64,000 nucleotides of DNA from Martelella sp. AD-3. GTDB lineage: Bacteria > Pseudomonadota > Alphaproteobacteria > Rhizobiales > Rhizobiaceae. The DNA is taken from the NCBI RefSeq assembly GCF_001578105.1, contig NZ_CP014275.1, forward strand, positions 1,426,001 through 1,490,000, written 5' to 3'. The translations under genes and the position numbers were made by a program. Positions 1 through 8,052 of the stretch are shown here, one piece after another; the stretch's first letter is position 1, and each line of letters opens with the position of its first letter. Below the pieces are notes generated by a model. The model did not search any database. It was not told the DNA's origin and saw nothing but the letters and a program-made list of their open reading frames with translations.

Positions 1-2
1 TC

Positions 3-380
3 GGCCCGGGTCAGCTTGACCTCGGTGCTTCGTGGGCTTCGGGCTGGAACGCCTATGCCAACACCTTCGATGACTGGTTCGACAGCTATCCCTTTGCTGG
101 CGCTCCGGCTCCGAACTCGATCTACGCCGAATGGCAGCTGGCTGCCGGTTACGCTCTTGACGTCACCGACAAGTTCACCATCACGCCGGCTATCCAGTGG
201 ACCTCGGTCAACATCCCGACGGCTTCGAACAAGAGCTTCTACACCTTCGGCGCTCTGTTCGACTACGAGATTGTTGACGGCCTGTCCGCCAAGGTCAACT
301 TCGACTATGCCGACCTGCCGGACTCCTACTTCAAGGACGACACTTGGGGTGGTTGGTTCCGTCTGCAGCGCGACTTCTAA
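3..380 (+). CDS. Porin C-terminal part (5' end outside window)
   Basis: Only the last 125 codons are present. The frame is open from base 3 and stops with TAA at 378-380. The product is an outer-membrane beta-barrel porin fragment of the alphaproteobacterial RopA/Omp2b type. Visible features are alternating polar and aromatic residues in beta-strand patterns (for example YAEWQLAAGYALDVTDKFT and GLSAKVNFDYADLP) and a terminal Phe (LQRDF), the usual C-terminal signal for BAM-dependent insertion. Porins of this family form trimeric diffusion channels. A strong terminator follows 24 bases downstream, so the gene ends its transcript. The family assignment rests on the strand pattern and terminal Phe only. 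The N-terminus and signal peptide lie outside the window. Confidence 0.82.
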   Translation, partial: GPGQLDLGASWASGWNAYANTFDDWFDSYPFAGAPAPNSIYAEWQLAAGYALDVTDKFTITPAIQWTSVNIPTASNKSFYTFGALFDYEIVDGLSAKVNFDYADLPDSYFKDDTWGGWFRLQRDF

Positions 381-404
381 GAAGCGCTCAGGTCTAGTTT
401 TGAG

Positions 405-431
405 AAACCCGGTCCTTGCGGCCGGGTTTTT
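405..431 (+). terminator. Rho-independent terminator of the porin gene
   Basis: The 8-base arms AAACCCGG (405-412) and CCGGGTTT (422-429) enclose a loop of about 9 bases and run into a T-rich tail (426-431). The hairpin sits 24 bases after the porin stop. Confidence 0.85.
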
Positions 432-602
432 CTGTTTTCGGATTGCGCATGGGCAGGGCGCAACCTGCACGACGGCCCTTCTTTCCGGCAATGGCAGCCT
501 TGCGCATCCGGACGCGCCGAATGCGTGGCCGGCATCGCTGCCCGGAGGCGGCGCGCCCGGGCTATTCCGCTTCTCTATGTTCGCGCGCGTGAGGGGGGGG
601 GC

Positions 603-689
603 TGGTGCGGACGGCGGGGCTCGAACCCGCATGACCAATCGGTCGAGGGATTTTAAGTCCCTTGCGTCTACCTGTTTCGCCACGTCCGC
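603..689 (-). tRNA. tRNA-Leu (anticodon TAA)
   Basis: On the minus strand the gene begins GCGGACG and ends CGTCCGC followed by an encoded ACCA. The acceptor stem pairs over seven bases. The anticodon loop CTTAAAA in a GGGA/TCCC stem gives TAA, decoding UUA. The T-arm GGTTCGAGCCC and a long class II variable arm fit leucine. The gene is transcribed toward the porin gene. No neighbouring integrase or repeat suggests use as an attachment site. Confidence 0.96.
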
Positions 690-1053
690 TTCGGCCAAGA
701 GCTTTATTATGGCGATGGTCTTTAGGCAACACTTGATCGCGGTTCTTCCGGCGCGGCCAAAGGGCGTTCGCCGGTGATGCTGTCTTAACCTTGTTGCGGA
801 CAAGTGTTTGGTTTGGCCTCGTTTTCAGACTCAAACTTGCAAGTGTGTCGCTTGCGTCACAGTAATTCAGCAGAATTTCACATAAAAGCATTTGGCGGAA
901 GGCCGTCCATTTCCCGCCACAAAGGAGGAGCATCAGAAGGGTCTGGTGCCGTTGTCGGCGAACCAGGGTTTTCGGTCCGGCCGTGGGTCGGCGCCGCCGG
1001 CGTTTTTGCCGGGCAGGTGTGTCCGGTCAGGTGTTTCGGTGAAGAAACGTTCA
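690..1053. other. Non-coding gap between tRNA-Leu and exoR
   Basis: About 360 bases without a convincing gene. The stretch near 850-890 is AT-richer than its surroundings and is the likely place of the exoR promoter, but I find no good -35/-10 pair. Frames remain open here (an open frame extends exoR upstream to 892) but the codons look random. In-frame GTG at 1039 is an alternative exoR start. Confidence 0.4.
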
Positions 1054-1860
1054 ATGATGATGGATAAGACAGGTCACAGACAGATCGGCATTGTCGTGGT
1101 GATGGCAAGCCTGATGATCGGCTCCGGCGTCGGGCGACCTGCCCGGGCCTTCGATATTACCACGGACGTTCCGAAAGAATCCGGCCGGTTCGATCTCTTT
1201 CGTTTCGGTTTCAAGGCTTATCAGAACGGCGACAAGGAAAAGGCAGTCGAAGCCTATCGTTATGCCGCGGAAAAAGGGCATACCGGTTCGCGCTGGGCGC
1301 TCGCCAATATGTATGCCTATGGCGACGGCGTTCCAGAGAATGATTACGAGGCTTTCAAGGCTTATGCCGAGATCGTCAATCACGATGTCGAGCCGGGCTC
1401 TCCCGATACGGGGTTTTATGTGAACGCCCTGCTGGCGCTCGCAGGCTACTACCAGACGGGCATTGCCGGCACGCCGGTCGAAGTGGATCTGGTGCAGGCG
1501 CGTCAGCTCTATTTCCAGGCTGCGTCGGTATTCGGCAGTCCCGAGGCGCAGTTCCGCCTTGCCCGGATGATCCTGAACGGCGAGGGCGGCGCCAAGAATG
1601 TGCGCCTGGCCAAGAAATGGCTGAACCTCGCCCGCAAGAACGGCAATGTCGGCGCCATGGCGGTGTTCGGCGATCTCGTTTTCAACGAGGGGCAGCCGGT
1701 GCTCGGCCTTGCCTATCTGACCATGGCCGCGGATCGTTGCGCGCCCGGCGATTGCTCGTGGATCCGCGAGCTGCAGGAAAAGTGTTTCTCCGTTGTCGAT
1801 GAGAACGACCGCCGCGGCGCCATCGCGCTTGCGCAAAATATGAGCACAAGCAACCCTTGA
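1054..1860 (+). CDS. exoR: ExoR, periplasmic Sel1-repeat negative regulator of exopolysaccharide synthesis
   Basis: ExoR is a secreted Sel1-like-repeat protein of rhizobia. It binds the periplasmic part of the ExoS sensor and holds down ExoS/ChvI signalling, and so controls succinoglycan, flagella and acid response. The chosen ATG gives 268 residues, the length I recall for Sinorhizobium ExoR. It leaves a signal peptide with a hydrophobic core near residues 11-27 and a likely cut after ARA at 30-32. The mature start (FDITTDVPKESGRFDLFRFG) and the block YRYAAEKGHTGSRWALANMY match the ExoR family. Further Sel1 units include QARQLYFQAASVFGSPEAQF and AKKWLNLARKNGNVGAMAVF. Three consecutive ATGs (1054, 1057, 1060) and an upstream GTG (1039) make the exact start uncertain. 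The gene is monocistronic and convergent with xthA. Confidence 0.93.
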   Translation: MMMDKTGHRQIGIVVVMASLMIGSGVGRPARAFDITTDVPKESGRFDLFRFGFKAYQNGDKEKAVEAYRYAAEKGHTGSRWALANMYAYGDGVPENDYEAFKAYAEIVNHDVEPGSPDTGFYVNALLALAGYYQTGIAGTPVEVDLVQARQLYFQAASVFGSPEAQFRLARMILNGEGGAKNVRLAKKWLNLARKNGNVGAMAVFGDLVFNEGQPVLGLAYLTMAADRCAPGDCSWIRELQEKCFSVVDENDRRGAIALAQNMSTSNP

Positions 1861-1876
1861 TTGTTGTTTCCGTAAG

Positions 1877-1894
1877 CAGCCGCAACAGCGGCTG
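1877..1894. terminator. Small hairpin between convergent exoR and xthA
   Basis: Perfect 7-base arms CAGCCGC and GCGGCTG around the loop AACA, 17 bases after the exoR stop. There is no T-run on either side, so termination activity is a guess. Confidence 0.35.
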
Positions 1895-1975
1895 ACCATC
1901 GATTTCGCGCATATCGTCCTTGCATGCGCTCGTCAGCGATCAAGATTTCTTGGGCAAGGTTCTGTCGGGCGCGGT

Positions 1976-2767
1976 CTACGGCCAGTCGCAATCAAAAACT
2001 GCTGTCACCGGCACGTGGTCGGACGGCTTCTCCCAGCCGCGCACTTTCTTGTCGATCACGGTCGAGCGCAGCCTGTCGGCGGCCTCGCAGGACAGCAGCA
2101 TGTGATCGATGCGGATACCGTTGTTCTTCTGCCAGGCGCCCGCCTGATAGTCCCAGAAGCTGTACTGTCCGCCGGCATCGTCCGTGCTCGTCACCGCGTC
2201 GTAGAGGCCGAGGGCCAGAAGCGCGTTGAAGGCCTCGCGGGTGGCCGGCAGAAACAATGCATCATTCGCCCAGACGGCCGGGTCATGGCAGTCGCCGGGG
2301 CGGGGGATGACATTGTAATCGCCTGCGAGAATAAGCGGCTCCTCCAGCTTAAGCCTTTGTGAAATATGGCCTTTCAAGCGTTCCATCCAGGCGAGCTTGT
2401 AGGGGTACTTGTCGCTGTCGACCGGATTGCCGTTCGGCAGATAGATCGAGGCGACGCGCAAGACGCCGCCGGCGATGCTGAAAACGCCCTCGATGTAGCG
2501 CGACTGGATATCATCGTCGGCTCCCGGCAGGCCGCGATTGGTCTCGTCCGGAGCCGTCTTCGAAATCAGCGCGACGCCATTGAAGCCCTTCTGGCCATGG
2601 GTCTCGACATGATAACCGAGCGCCTCGATCGGCGCCCGGGGGAAGGCCTCGTCCTGCGACTTGATCTCCTGCAGACAGACAATGTCGGGCGCCTCCGTCT
2701 CAAGCCAGGCCAGCAGATTGTCCAGCCGCGCCTTGATGCCGTTGATGTTCCAGGTCGAGATCTTCAT
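1976..2767 (-). CDS. xthA: Exodeoxyribonuclease III (AP endonuclease)
   Basis: A 263-residue Mg-dependent AP endonuclease/3' exonuclease for base-excision repair in the cytoplasm. The start MKISTWNINGIKARL is the family N-terminus. The same frame stays open far upstream to 4150, but that extension is antisense to the permease gene and is not coding. Endonuclease/exonuclease/phosphatase fold motifs are all present: LQEIK with E34, GDYNV with D150 and N152, RIDHML with D221, and the terminal SDH with D250-H251. These match the catalytic residues of E. coli Exo III. The gene is divergent from the nucleobase permease, with 204 bases between starts. Confidence 0.95.
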   Translation of the reverse strand: MKISTWNINGIKARLDNLLAWLETEAPDIVCLQEIKSQDEAFPRAPIEALGYHVETHGQKGFNGVALISKTAPDETNRGLPGADDDIQSRYIEGVFSIAGGVLRVASIYLPNGNPVDSDKYPYKLAWMERLKGHISQRLKLEEPLILAGDYNVIPRPGDCHDPAVWANDALFLPATREAFNALLALGLYDAVTSTDDAGGQYSFWDYQAGAWQKNNGIRIDHMLLSCEAADRLRSTVIDKKVRGWEKPSDHVPVTAVFDCDWP

Positions 2768-2971
2768 GGGGCCGCCTTTCGGTGCTTCGACCTCACCCTT
2801 ATGCAGAGGACGCCCGCGATTTGCAAACGCCGCGTGCGGCCGCGGCGTGCAGAAGAAGGAATTGCAAGGCGACCGGGAAATGTGACAATTTCGTGGCACG
2901 GAAATTGCATCGCAAAAGTTGCTAGCAGCAGGGGACAACGCGCGGCTTCGGCCGCCTTTGAAAGAGAAATC

Positions 2972-4339
2972 ATGAGCGAACAAAATCTGAGTGCGGAGCA
3001 CCACCATATTATCTTCAAGCTCAACGACGTGCCTTCGCCGCACGCATCCTTCCTGGCGGCCTTCCAGCACATTCTCGCCAGCATCATCGGGATTGTCACG
3101 CCGACGCTGATCATTGGCGGAGCGCTGGGTCTCGGCGAAAACATGCCGTACCTTCTGGCCATGTCGATGTTTGTGTCCGGCGTCGCCACCTTCATCCAGT
3201 GCCGGCGCATCGGGCCGGTCGGCTCCGGGCTCCTGAGCGTGCAGGGAACGAGTTTCGCCTTTCTCGGGGTCATCCTCGCCGCGGGCTTCGCCGTCAAGGG
3301 CAGGGGCGGCACGCCCGAGGATATCCTGGCGATGATCTTCGGGCTCTGCCTCGTCGGCTGCGCGGTCGAGATCGTGCTGAGCCAGTTCATCACCCGGATG
3401 GGCCGCATCGTCACGCCAACAGTCACCGGCATCGTCATCACCGTCATCGGCCTGTCGCTGGTGAAATCGGGCTTCACCGATTTTGCGGGCGGCGCAGGGG
3501 CCGGCGATCAGCTTGGCGCCCCGGTCAACATCTTCCTCGGCCTTCTTGTCGTCGCCGTGATCATTTTCTTCTCCTTCTCGAAGGTCCCGATGGTGCGCAT
3601 CGCGGCGATCATGCTCGGCCTCCTGGCCGGCTTCGTGGTTTCGATCTTCTTCGGCATGGTCGACTTTTCGCGGCTCGGCGCCCAGCCGCTGTTTGCCGTG
3701 CCGCAGCCGCTGCGCTACGGGCTGGATTTCGATCTCGGCCTGTTCATTCCGATCGCCTTCGTCTACCTGATCACGGCAATCGAGACGACGGGCGACCTGA
3801 CGGCGAACTCGGTGATTTCGGGCGAGCCGGTGCAGGGCGACGTCTATCTCAGGCGGATCAAGGGCGGCGTTCTCGCCGACGGCATCAATTCCGGCATCGC
3901 GGCGCTGTTCTGCACCTTCCCGAACACGACCTTCAGCCAGAACAACGGCGTGATCCAGATGACGGGCGTGGCAAGCCGCCATGTCGGCTATTATATCGCC
4001 GGCATCCTGGTGGTCATGGGCTTCTTCCCGGTCATTGGCGGCGCCTTCCTGCTGGTGCCCAAGCCGGTGCTCGGCGGCGCCACCGTCGTGCTGTTCGGTT
4101 CGATCGCTGTCGCCGGCATCCGCATCCTCGCCTCCGAGCCGATCGACCACCGCAAGGTCTATATCATGGCGGTCTCCTTCGGCCTCGGCCTCGGCGTCAC
4201 CCTCGTGCCGCAGTCGATGCAGCAGATGCCAGACATCATCCAGAAGGTGTTTGCGACGCCGATCACGCTCTCCGGCCTCTCGGCGATCCTGCTTTCGCTG
4301 GTCATTCCGGAGAATGCCGGCAAGGCCATCAAGGATTGA
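2972..4339 (+). CDS. NCS2-family nucleobase (xanthine/uric acid/uracil type) permease
   Basis: A 455-residue inner-membrane symporter with about 12-14 hydrophobic segments. NCS2 hallmarks are QH at 32-33 in the first helix, QGTSFAF at 91-97, the acidic site IETTGD with E271, and the signature FSQNNGVIQMTGVASR near 321-336. QNNG with a following GVASR favours the purine (xanthine/urate) branch over the uracil branch, but the substrate cannot be fixed from sequence. The ATG at 2972 follows the purine-rich GAAAGAGAAATC. The open frame reaches back to 2366 only because it is antisense to xthA. A strong hairpin downstream ends the transcript. Confidence 0.88.
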   Translation: MSEQNLSAEHHHIIFKLNDVPSPHASFLAAFQHILASIIGIVTPTLIIGGALGLGENMPYLLAMSMFVSGVATFIQCRRIGPVGSGLLSVQGTSFAFLGVILAAGFAVKGRGGTPEDILAMIFGLCLVGCAVEIVLSQFITRMGRIVTPTVTGIVITVIGLSLVKSGFTDFAGGAGAGDQLGAPVNIFLGLLVVAVIIFFSFSKVPMVRIAAIMLGLLAGFVVSIFFGMVDFSRLGAQPLFAVPQPLRYGLDFDLGLFIPIAFVYLITAIETTGDLTANSVISGEPVQGDVYLRRIKGGVLADGINSGIAALFCTFPNTTFSQNNGVIQMTGVASRHVGYYIAGILVVMGFFPVIGGAFLLVPKPVLGGATVVLFGSIAVAGIRILASEPIDHRKVYIMAVSFGLGLGVTLVPQSMQQMPDIIQKVFATPITLSGLSAILLSLVIPENAGKAIKD

Positions 4340-4351
4340 CAGCCCGCCAAA

Positions 4352-4387
4352 TGACAGAGGCCGCGCTTTCCGGCGCGGCCTCTGTCA
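4352..4387. terminator. Strong hairpin between the convergent permease and erpA genes
   Basis: A perfect 15-base inverted repeat (TGACAGAGGCCGCGC at 4352-4366, its complement at 4373-4387) with the six-base loop TTTCCG. It lies 13 bases after the permease stop and 31 bases from the erpA stop, so it probably serves both genes. There is no long T-run. Confidence 0.7.
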
Positions 4388-4418
4388 ATTCCCGGCATCG
4401 GTTCAGGCTGCGACCGGA

Positions 4419-4751
4419 TCAGATCGCGAAACTGGTGCCGCAGCCGCAGCTTGCCACGGCATTTGGGTTCTGGATCTGAAAGGACTGGCCGAGCAGATTG
4501 TCGACGAAGTCGATCTCCGCACCGGCCATATAGACCAGCGAGATGCTGTCGATCAGCACGGTCGCGTCGTCCTTGGTGATCACCACGTCGTCTTCTTCCG
4601 GGCCTTCCACAAGGTCGAACTTGTAGGAAAAACCGGAACAGCCGCCGCCCTCCACGGAAACCCTGAGGGCGTGTTTGTCGTTATCGCTGCTGATGATCGA
4701 TGCGATCCGCCGGGCGGCTGCATCGGAAAGCGTCACTGTCTGGGTATCCAT
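4419..4751 (-). CDS. erpA: A-type iron-sulfur cluster carrier (ErpA/IscA family)
   Basis: A 110-residue Fe-S insertion protein that passes clusters from the scaffold to apo-enzymes. The three ligand cysteines are C38 (GGGCSGF), C102 and C104 (ASCGCG), the spacing of A-type carriers. The upstream ORF extension to 4850 lacks family similarity, so the start at MDTQTVTLSD was chosen. The gene is divergent from dgt with about 205 bases between them. The name erpA follows usual rhizobial practice. IscA-like or SufA-like naming would be equally defensible from sequence. Confidence 0.9.
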   Translation of the reverse strand: MDTQTVTLSDAAARRIASIISSDNDKHALRVSVEGGGCSGFSYKFDLVEGPEEDDVVITKDDATVLIDSISLVYMAGAEIDFVDNLLGQSFQIQNPNAVASCGCGTSFAI

Positions 4752-4956
4752 CTCAATTCTCCGGCCGCGCGGCTTCCCGGGCCAAACTGCAATGCCCGGA
4801 GCCGCAAGGATTTCTTTTGCCACCGCGCCGGAAGCGGCGATGGCTTTCAATCATGTCCAATCTTAGTTAAGAACGCCGATGAAGGCCGTCAACGGTCAAT
4901 TTGCATCCGGGTTCTCCGTGTTTCGCAAAAGCATGTCTCGCGCAACAGGATAGAAA

Positions 4957-6174
4957 ATGACAATCGACAGATCGGCACTCGGCTTCGGCGACGTCGCGCT
5001 CGCGGTCTATGCCTGCGACCCCTGGACAAGCCGCGGCCGTCTCTTTCCCGAGACCGACAGCCTGACGCGTTCGCCCTTCCAGCGCGACAGGGACCGGATC
5101 ATCCACACGACCGCGTTCAGGCGGCTGAAGCACAAGACCCAGGTCTTCATCGCCCAGGACGGCGATCACTACCGCACGCGACTGACGCACACGATCGAGG
5201 TTGCCCAGGTCGCCCGTTCGCTTGCCCGGGCGCTGAGGCTCGACGAGGACCTCGCCGAGGGCGTGGCGCTGGTGCATGATTTCGGTCATACGCCCTTCGG
5301 CCATACCGGCGAGGACGCGCTGCACGAAAAGATGGCGGATTACGGCGGGTTCGATCACAACGCCCAGTCGCTCAGGATCGTCGCAAGCCTGGAGCGCCGC
5401 TATGCCGATTTCGACGGCATCAACCTCACCTGGGAAGCGCTCGAAGGCCTGGTGAAGCACAACGGGCCGCTTCAGACGCCGGGCGGCGAGGGGCTCGACG
5501 GCCCCGTTCCGCAGCCGATCGTCGATTACAGCCGGCGTCATGACCTCTGGCTTTCCACGCATGCAAGCCTCGAGGCGCAGGTCGCCGCGATCGCCGATGA
5601 TATCGCCTACAACACGCACGACATCGATGACGGCTTGCGCTCGGGCTATCTGACCTACGAGATGCTGGAGGAGGTGCCGTTCCTCGCCGGCCTGATGCGC
5701 GAGGTGCGTGATCGCTATCCCAAGCTCGAGGATGCCCGCTTCACCAACGAGATCATGCGCCGCCAGATCACGGCCATGGTCGAGGATGTGATCGGCGTGA
5801 CCCAGGCCAACCTGCGTGAGGCGCGGCCCGGAAGCGCCGACGATGTCCGGCTTTCGGGGCGCACGCTTGCGACCTTCTCGCCGGAGATGGCCGAAATCGA
5901 CCGGCAGATCAAGAAGCTGCTCTTCGGCCATATCTATCGCCATCCGGATATCATGAGGATCCGCGCCGGCGCGGCACAGATCGTCAGCGCGCTGTTCGAT
6001 GCCTATTTCGCCGATCCGGAACTGATGGGATCGCATCCCTGGACCGAGGGCGTCGAGGCGCTGACGCCGGCGCAGCGGGCGCGCCATGTGGCGGACTATC
6101 TGGCCGGAATGACCGATACCTATGCCGAGAAGACACATCGGCAGCTGTTTGACCATACCCCCGATTTGCGCTAG
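4957..6174 (+). CDS. dgt: Deoxyguanosinetriphosphate triphosphohydrolase-like HD protein
   Basis: A 405-residue HD-superfamily dNTPase that removes triphosphate from dGTP or other dNTPs. Visible features are the N-terminal [20 protein letters not shown] block, the first metal histidine in [12 protein letters not shown] (H78), the HD pair in [12 protein letters not shown] (H107-D108), and a later D in [15 protein letters not shown]. The length is that of the short rhizobial Dgt subfamily rather than the ~505-residue E. coli enzyme. It is followed by argS after 53 bases and probably shares its transcript. Confidence 0.93.
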   Translation: MTIDRSALGFGDVALAVYACDPWTSRGRLFPETDSLTRSPFQRDRDRIIHTTAFRRLKHKTQVFIAQDGDHYRTRLTHTIEVAQVARSLARALRLDEDLAEGVALVHDFGHTPFGHTGEDALHEKMADYGGFDHNAQSLRIVASLERRYADFDGINLTWEALEGLVKHNGPLQTPGGEGLDGPVPQPIVDYSRRHDLWLSTHASLEAQVAAIADDIAYNTHDIDDGLRSGYLTYEMLEEVPFLAGLMREVRDRYPKLEDARFTNEIMRRQITAMVEDVIGVTQANLREARPGSADDVRLSGRTLATFSPEMAEIDRQIKKLLFGHIYRHPDIMRIRAGAAQIVSALFDAYFADPELMGSHPWTEGVEALTPAQRARHVADYLAGMTDTYAEKTHRQLFDHTPDLR

Positions 6175-6227
6175 AGCCGCCGCTGAAAGCGCCTTTCGCC
6201 GCCGGACGGCGGCCCATGGAACATGAC

Positions 6228-7988
6228 ATGAACCTCTTCACCGACTTTGAGCAAAGACTGAACGAACGGCTGCTGACGATTGCGGCGATTGCGGAGAAAC
6301 GCGACGCGCTCGATTTCTCGCGCCTGGTGGTGGAGCCGCCGCGCGACCCGAGCCACGGCGATATCGCCATCAATGCCGCGCTGGTTCTGGCCAAGCCGCT
6401 GGGCAAGAAGCCGCGCGATCTTGCAGGCGAAATCGTCGCGGCGCTCGAAAGCGACGCGGATATCGCCGAACTGTCGATCGCCGGTCCGGGCTTCATCAAT
6501 ATCCGCCTGTCCGATGCCTTCTGGAAACGCATGCTGGTCGCAGCCCTCGGCGAGGCAGAGGATTTCGGCCGCAGCACGACCGGCGCGAACCGCAAGATCA
6601 ATGTCGAGTATGTTTCGGCCAATCCCACGGGGCCGATGCATGTCGGCCATTGCCGGGGCGCGGTCGTGGGCGATACGCTCGCCAATATTCTTGACTACGC
6701 CGGCTTCGACGTGACCAAGGAGTATTACATCAACGATGCCGGCGCGCAGATCGACGTGCTGGCGCGTTCGGTGTTCCTGCGCTACCGCGAGGCGCTCGGC
6801 GAGACGATCGGCGCCATCCCCGAAGGACTTTATCCCGGCGACTATCTCGTGCCCGTTGGCGAGGCGCTGAAGGCCGAGTTCGGCCCCTCGCTTCACAACC
6901 TGCCGGAAGACGAGTGGATGCCGATCGTCAAGGACAGGGCGATCGATGCCATGATGGCCATGATCCGGGAGGATCTTGCGGCGCTCAATGTCCGTCACGA
7001 AGTGTTCTTTTCCGAGCGCCGGCTTCATGCCGACGATGCCTCGATGATCCGCACCGCGATCAACGATCTCACCTTCAAGGGGCATGTCTACAAGGGCACG
7101 CTGCCGCCGCCGAAGGGCCAGCTTCCGGAAGACTGGGAAGACCGCGAGCAGACGCTGTTCCGTTCCACGGAGGTCGGGGACGATATCGACCGGCCGCTGA
7201 TCAAGTCTGACGGCAACTACACTTATTTTGCCGCCGACGTTGCCTATTTCAAGGACAAGTATGACCGCGGCTTCCATGAGATGGTCTATATTCTCGGCGC
7301 CGATCACGGCGGCTATGTCAAGCGCCTGGAAGCGGTGGCGAAGGCGGTTGCCGGCAACGACGCAAAGCTCTCCGTCCTGCTCTGCCAGCTGGTGAAGCTG
7401 CTGCGCAACGGCGAGGAAGTGAAAATGTCGAAGCGCTCCGGCAATTTCGTCACCCTGCGCGAGGTGGTGGACGAGGTCGGCCGCGATTCCGTGCGCTTCA
7501 TGATGCTCTATCGCAAGAGCAGCGAACCGCTGGATTTCGATTTCGCCAAGGTGACAGAACAGTCCAAGGACAACCCCGTTTTTTACGTGCAGTACGCCCA
7601 CGCGCGGTCGATGTCGGTGATGCGGCAGGCACAGGAAGTCTTTGCCGGGCTGGATATTTCGCAGAAATCTCTGGAAAAGGCGGTTCTCGCGGCGGATTTC
7701 GAGCCGGAAGAACTCAAACTTGTGGCAAAATTGTCCGAGTATCCGCGGGTTGTGGAGTCGGCCGCACTGATGCGGGAGCCGCATCGACTGGCTTTTTACC
7801 TCTATGATCTTGCATCGAACTTCCATTCCCACTGGAACAAGGGGAAGGACAAGACGGAATTACGCTTTATTAATGAGGGTGACCGACAATCGACGCTTGC
7901 AAAACTGGGACTGGTTTCTTCCGTGGCCGCCGTCCTGCGCTCCGGCCTCGCTCTGACGGGCACGGATGCCCCGCAGGAAATGCGTTAG
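6228..7988 (+). CDS. argS: Arginyl-tRNA synthetase
   Basis: A 585-residue class I synthetase that charges tRNA-Arg. The HIGH-type motif is HVGH at 138-141 in [14 protein letters not shown], and the KMSKS-type loop is KMSKR at 399-403. The N-terminal Add-1 tRNA-binding domain starts [15 protein letters not shown]. The C-terminal anticodon-binding helices are in place up to the stop. An in-frame ATG at 6216 lies four codons upstream. The start at 6228 fits the family better. Confidence 0.96.
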   Translation: MNLFTDFEQRLNERLLTIAAIAEKRDALDFSRLVVEPPRDPSHGDIAINAALVLAKPLGKKPRDLAGEIVAALESDADIAELSIAGPGFINIRLSDAFWKRMLVAALGEAEDFGRSTTGANRKINVEYVSANPTGPMHVGHCRGAVVGDTLANILDYAGFDVTKEYYINDAGAQIDVLARSVFLRYREALGETIGAIPEGLYPGDYLVPVGEALKAEFGPSLHNLPEDEWMPIVKDRAIDAMMAMIREDLAALNVRHEVFFSERRLHADDASMIRTAINDLTFKGHVYKGTLPPPKGQLPEDWEDREQTLFRSTEVGDDIDRPLIKSDGNYTYFAADVAYFKDKYDRGFHEMVYILGADHGGYVKRLEAVAKAVAGNDAKLSVLLCQLVKLLRNGEEVKMSKRSGNFVTLREVVDEVGRDSVRFMMLYRKSSEPLDFDFAKVTEQSKDNPVFYVQYAHARSMSVMRQAQEVFAGLDISQKSLEKAVLAADFEPEELKLVAKLSEYPRVVESAALMREPHRLAFYLYDLASNFHSHWNKGKDKTELRFINEGDRQSTLAKLGLVSSVAAVLRSGLALTGTDAPQEMR

Positions 7989-8052
7989 GGACCGTCTCAT
8001 CCGCACTTAATCTCGCGCCCTCGGCGGCGCGGGGCAGCATCGGTGGAAGAAG

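Noticed and set aside
603..689. tRNA-Leu as a second integration site
   Set aside because: Both flanks are ordinary chromosomal sequence with no recombinase gene, foreign genes or partial tRNA copy.
2768..4150. Upstream extension of the xthA frame
   Set aside because: It is antisense to the NCS2 permease. The exonuclease III family starts at the ATG at 2767.
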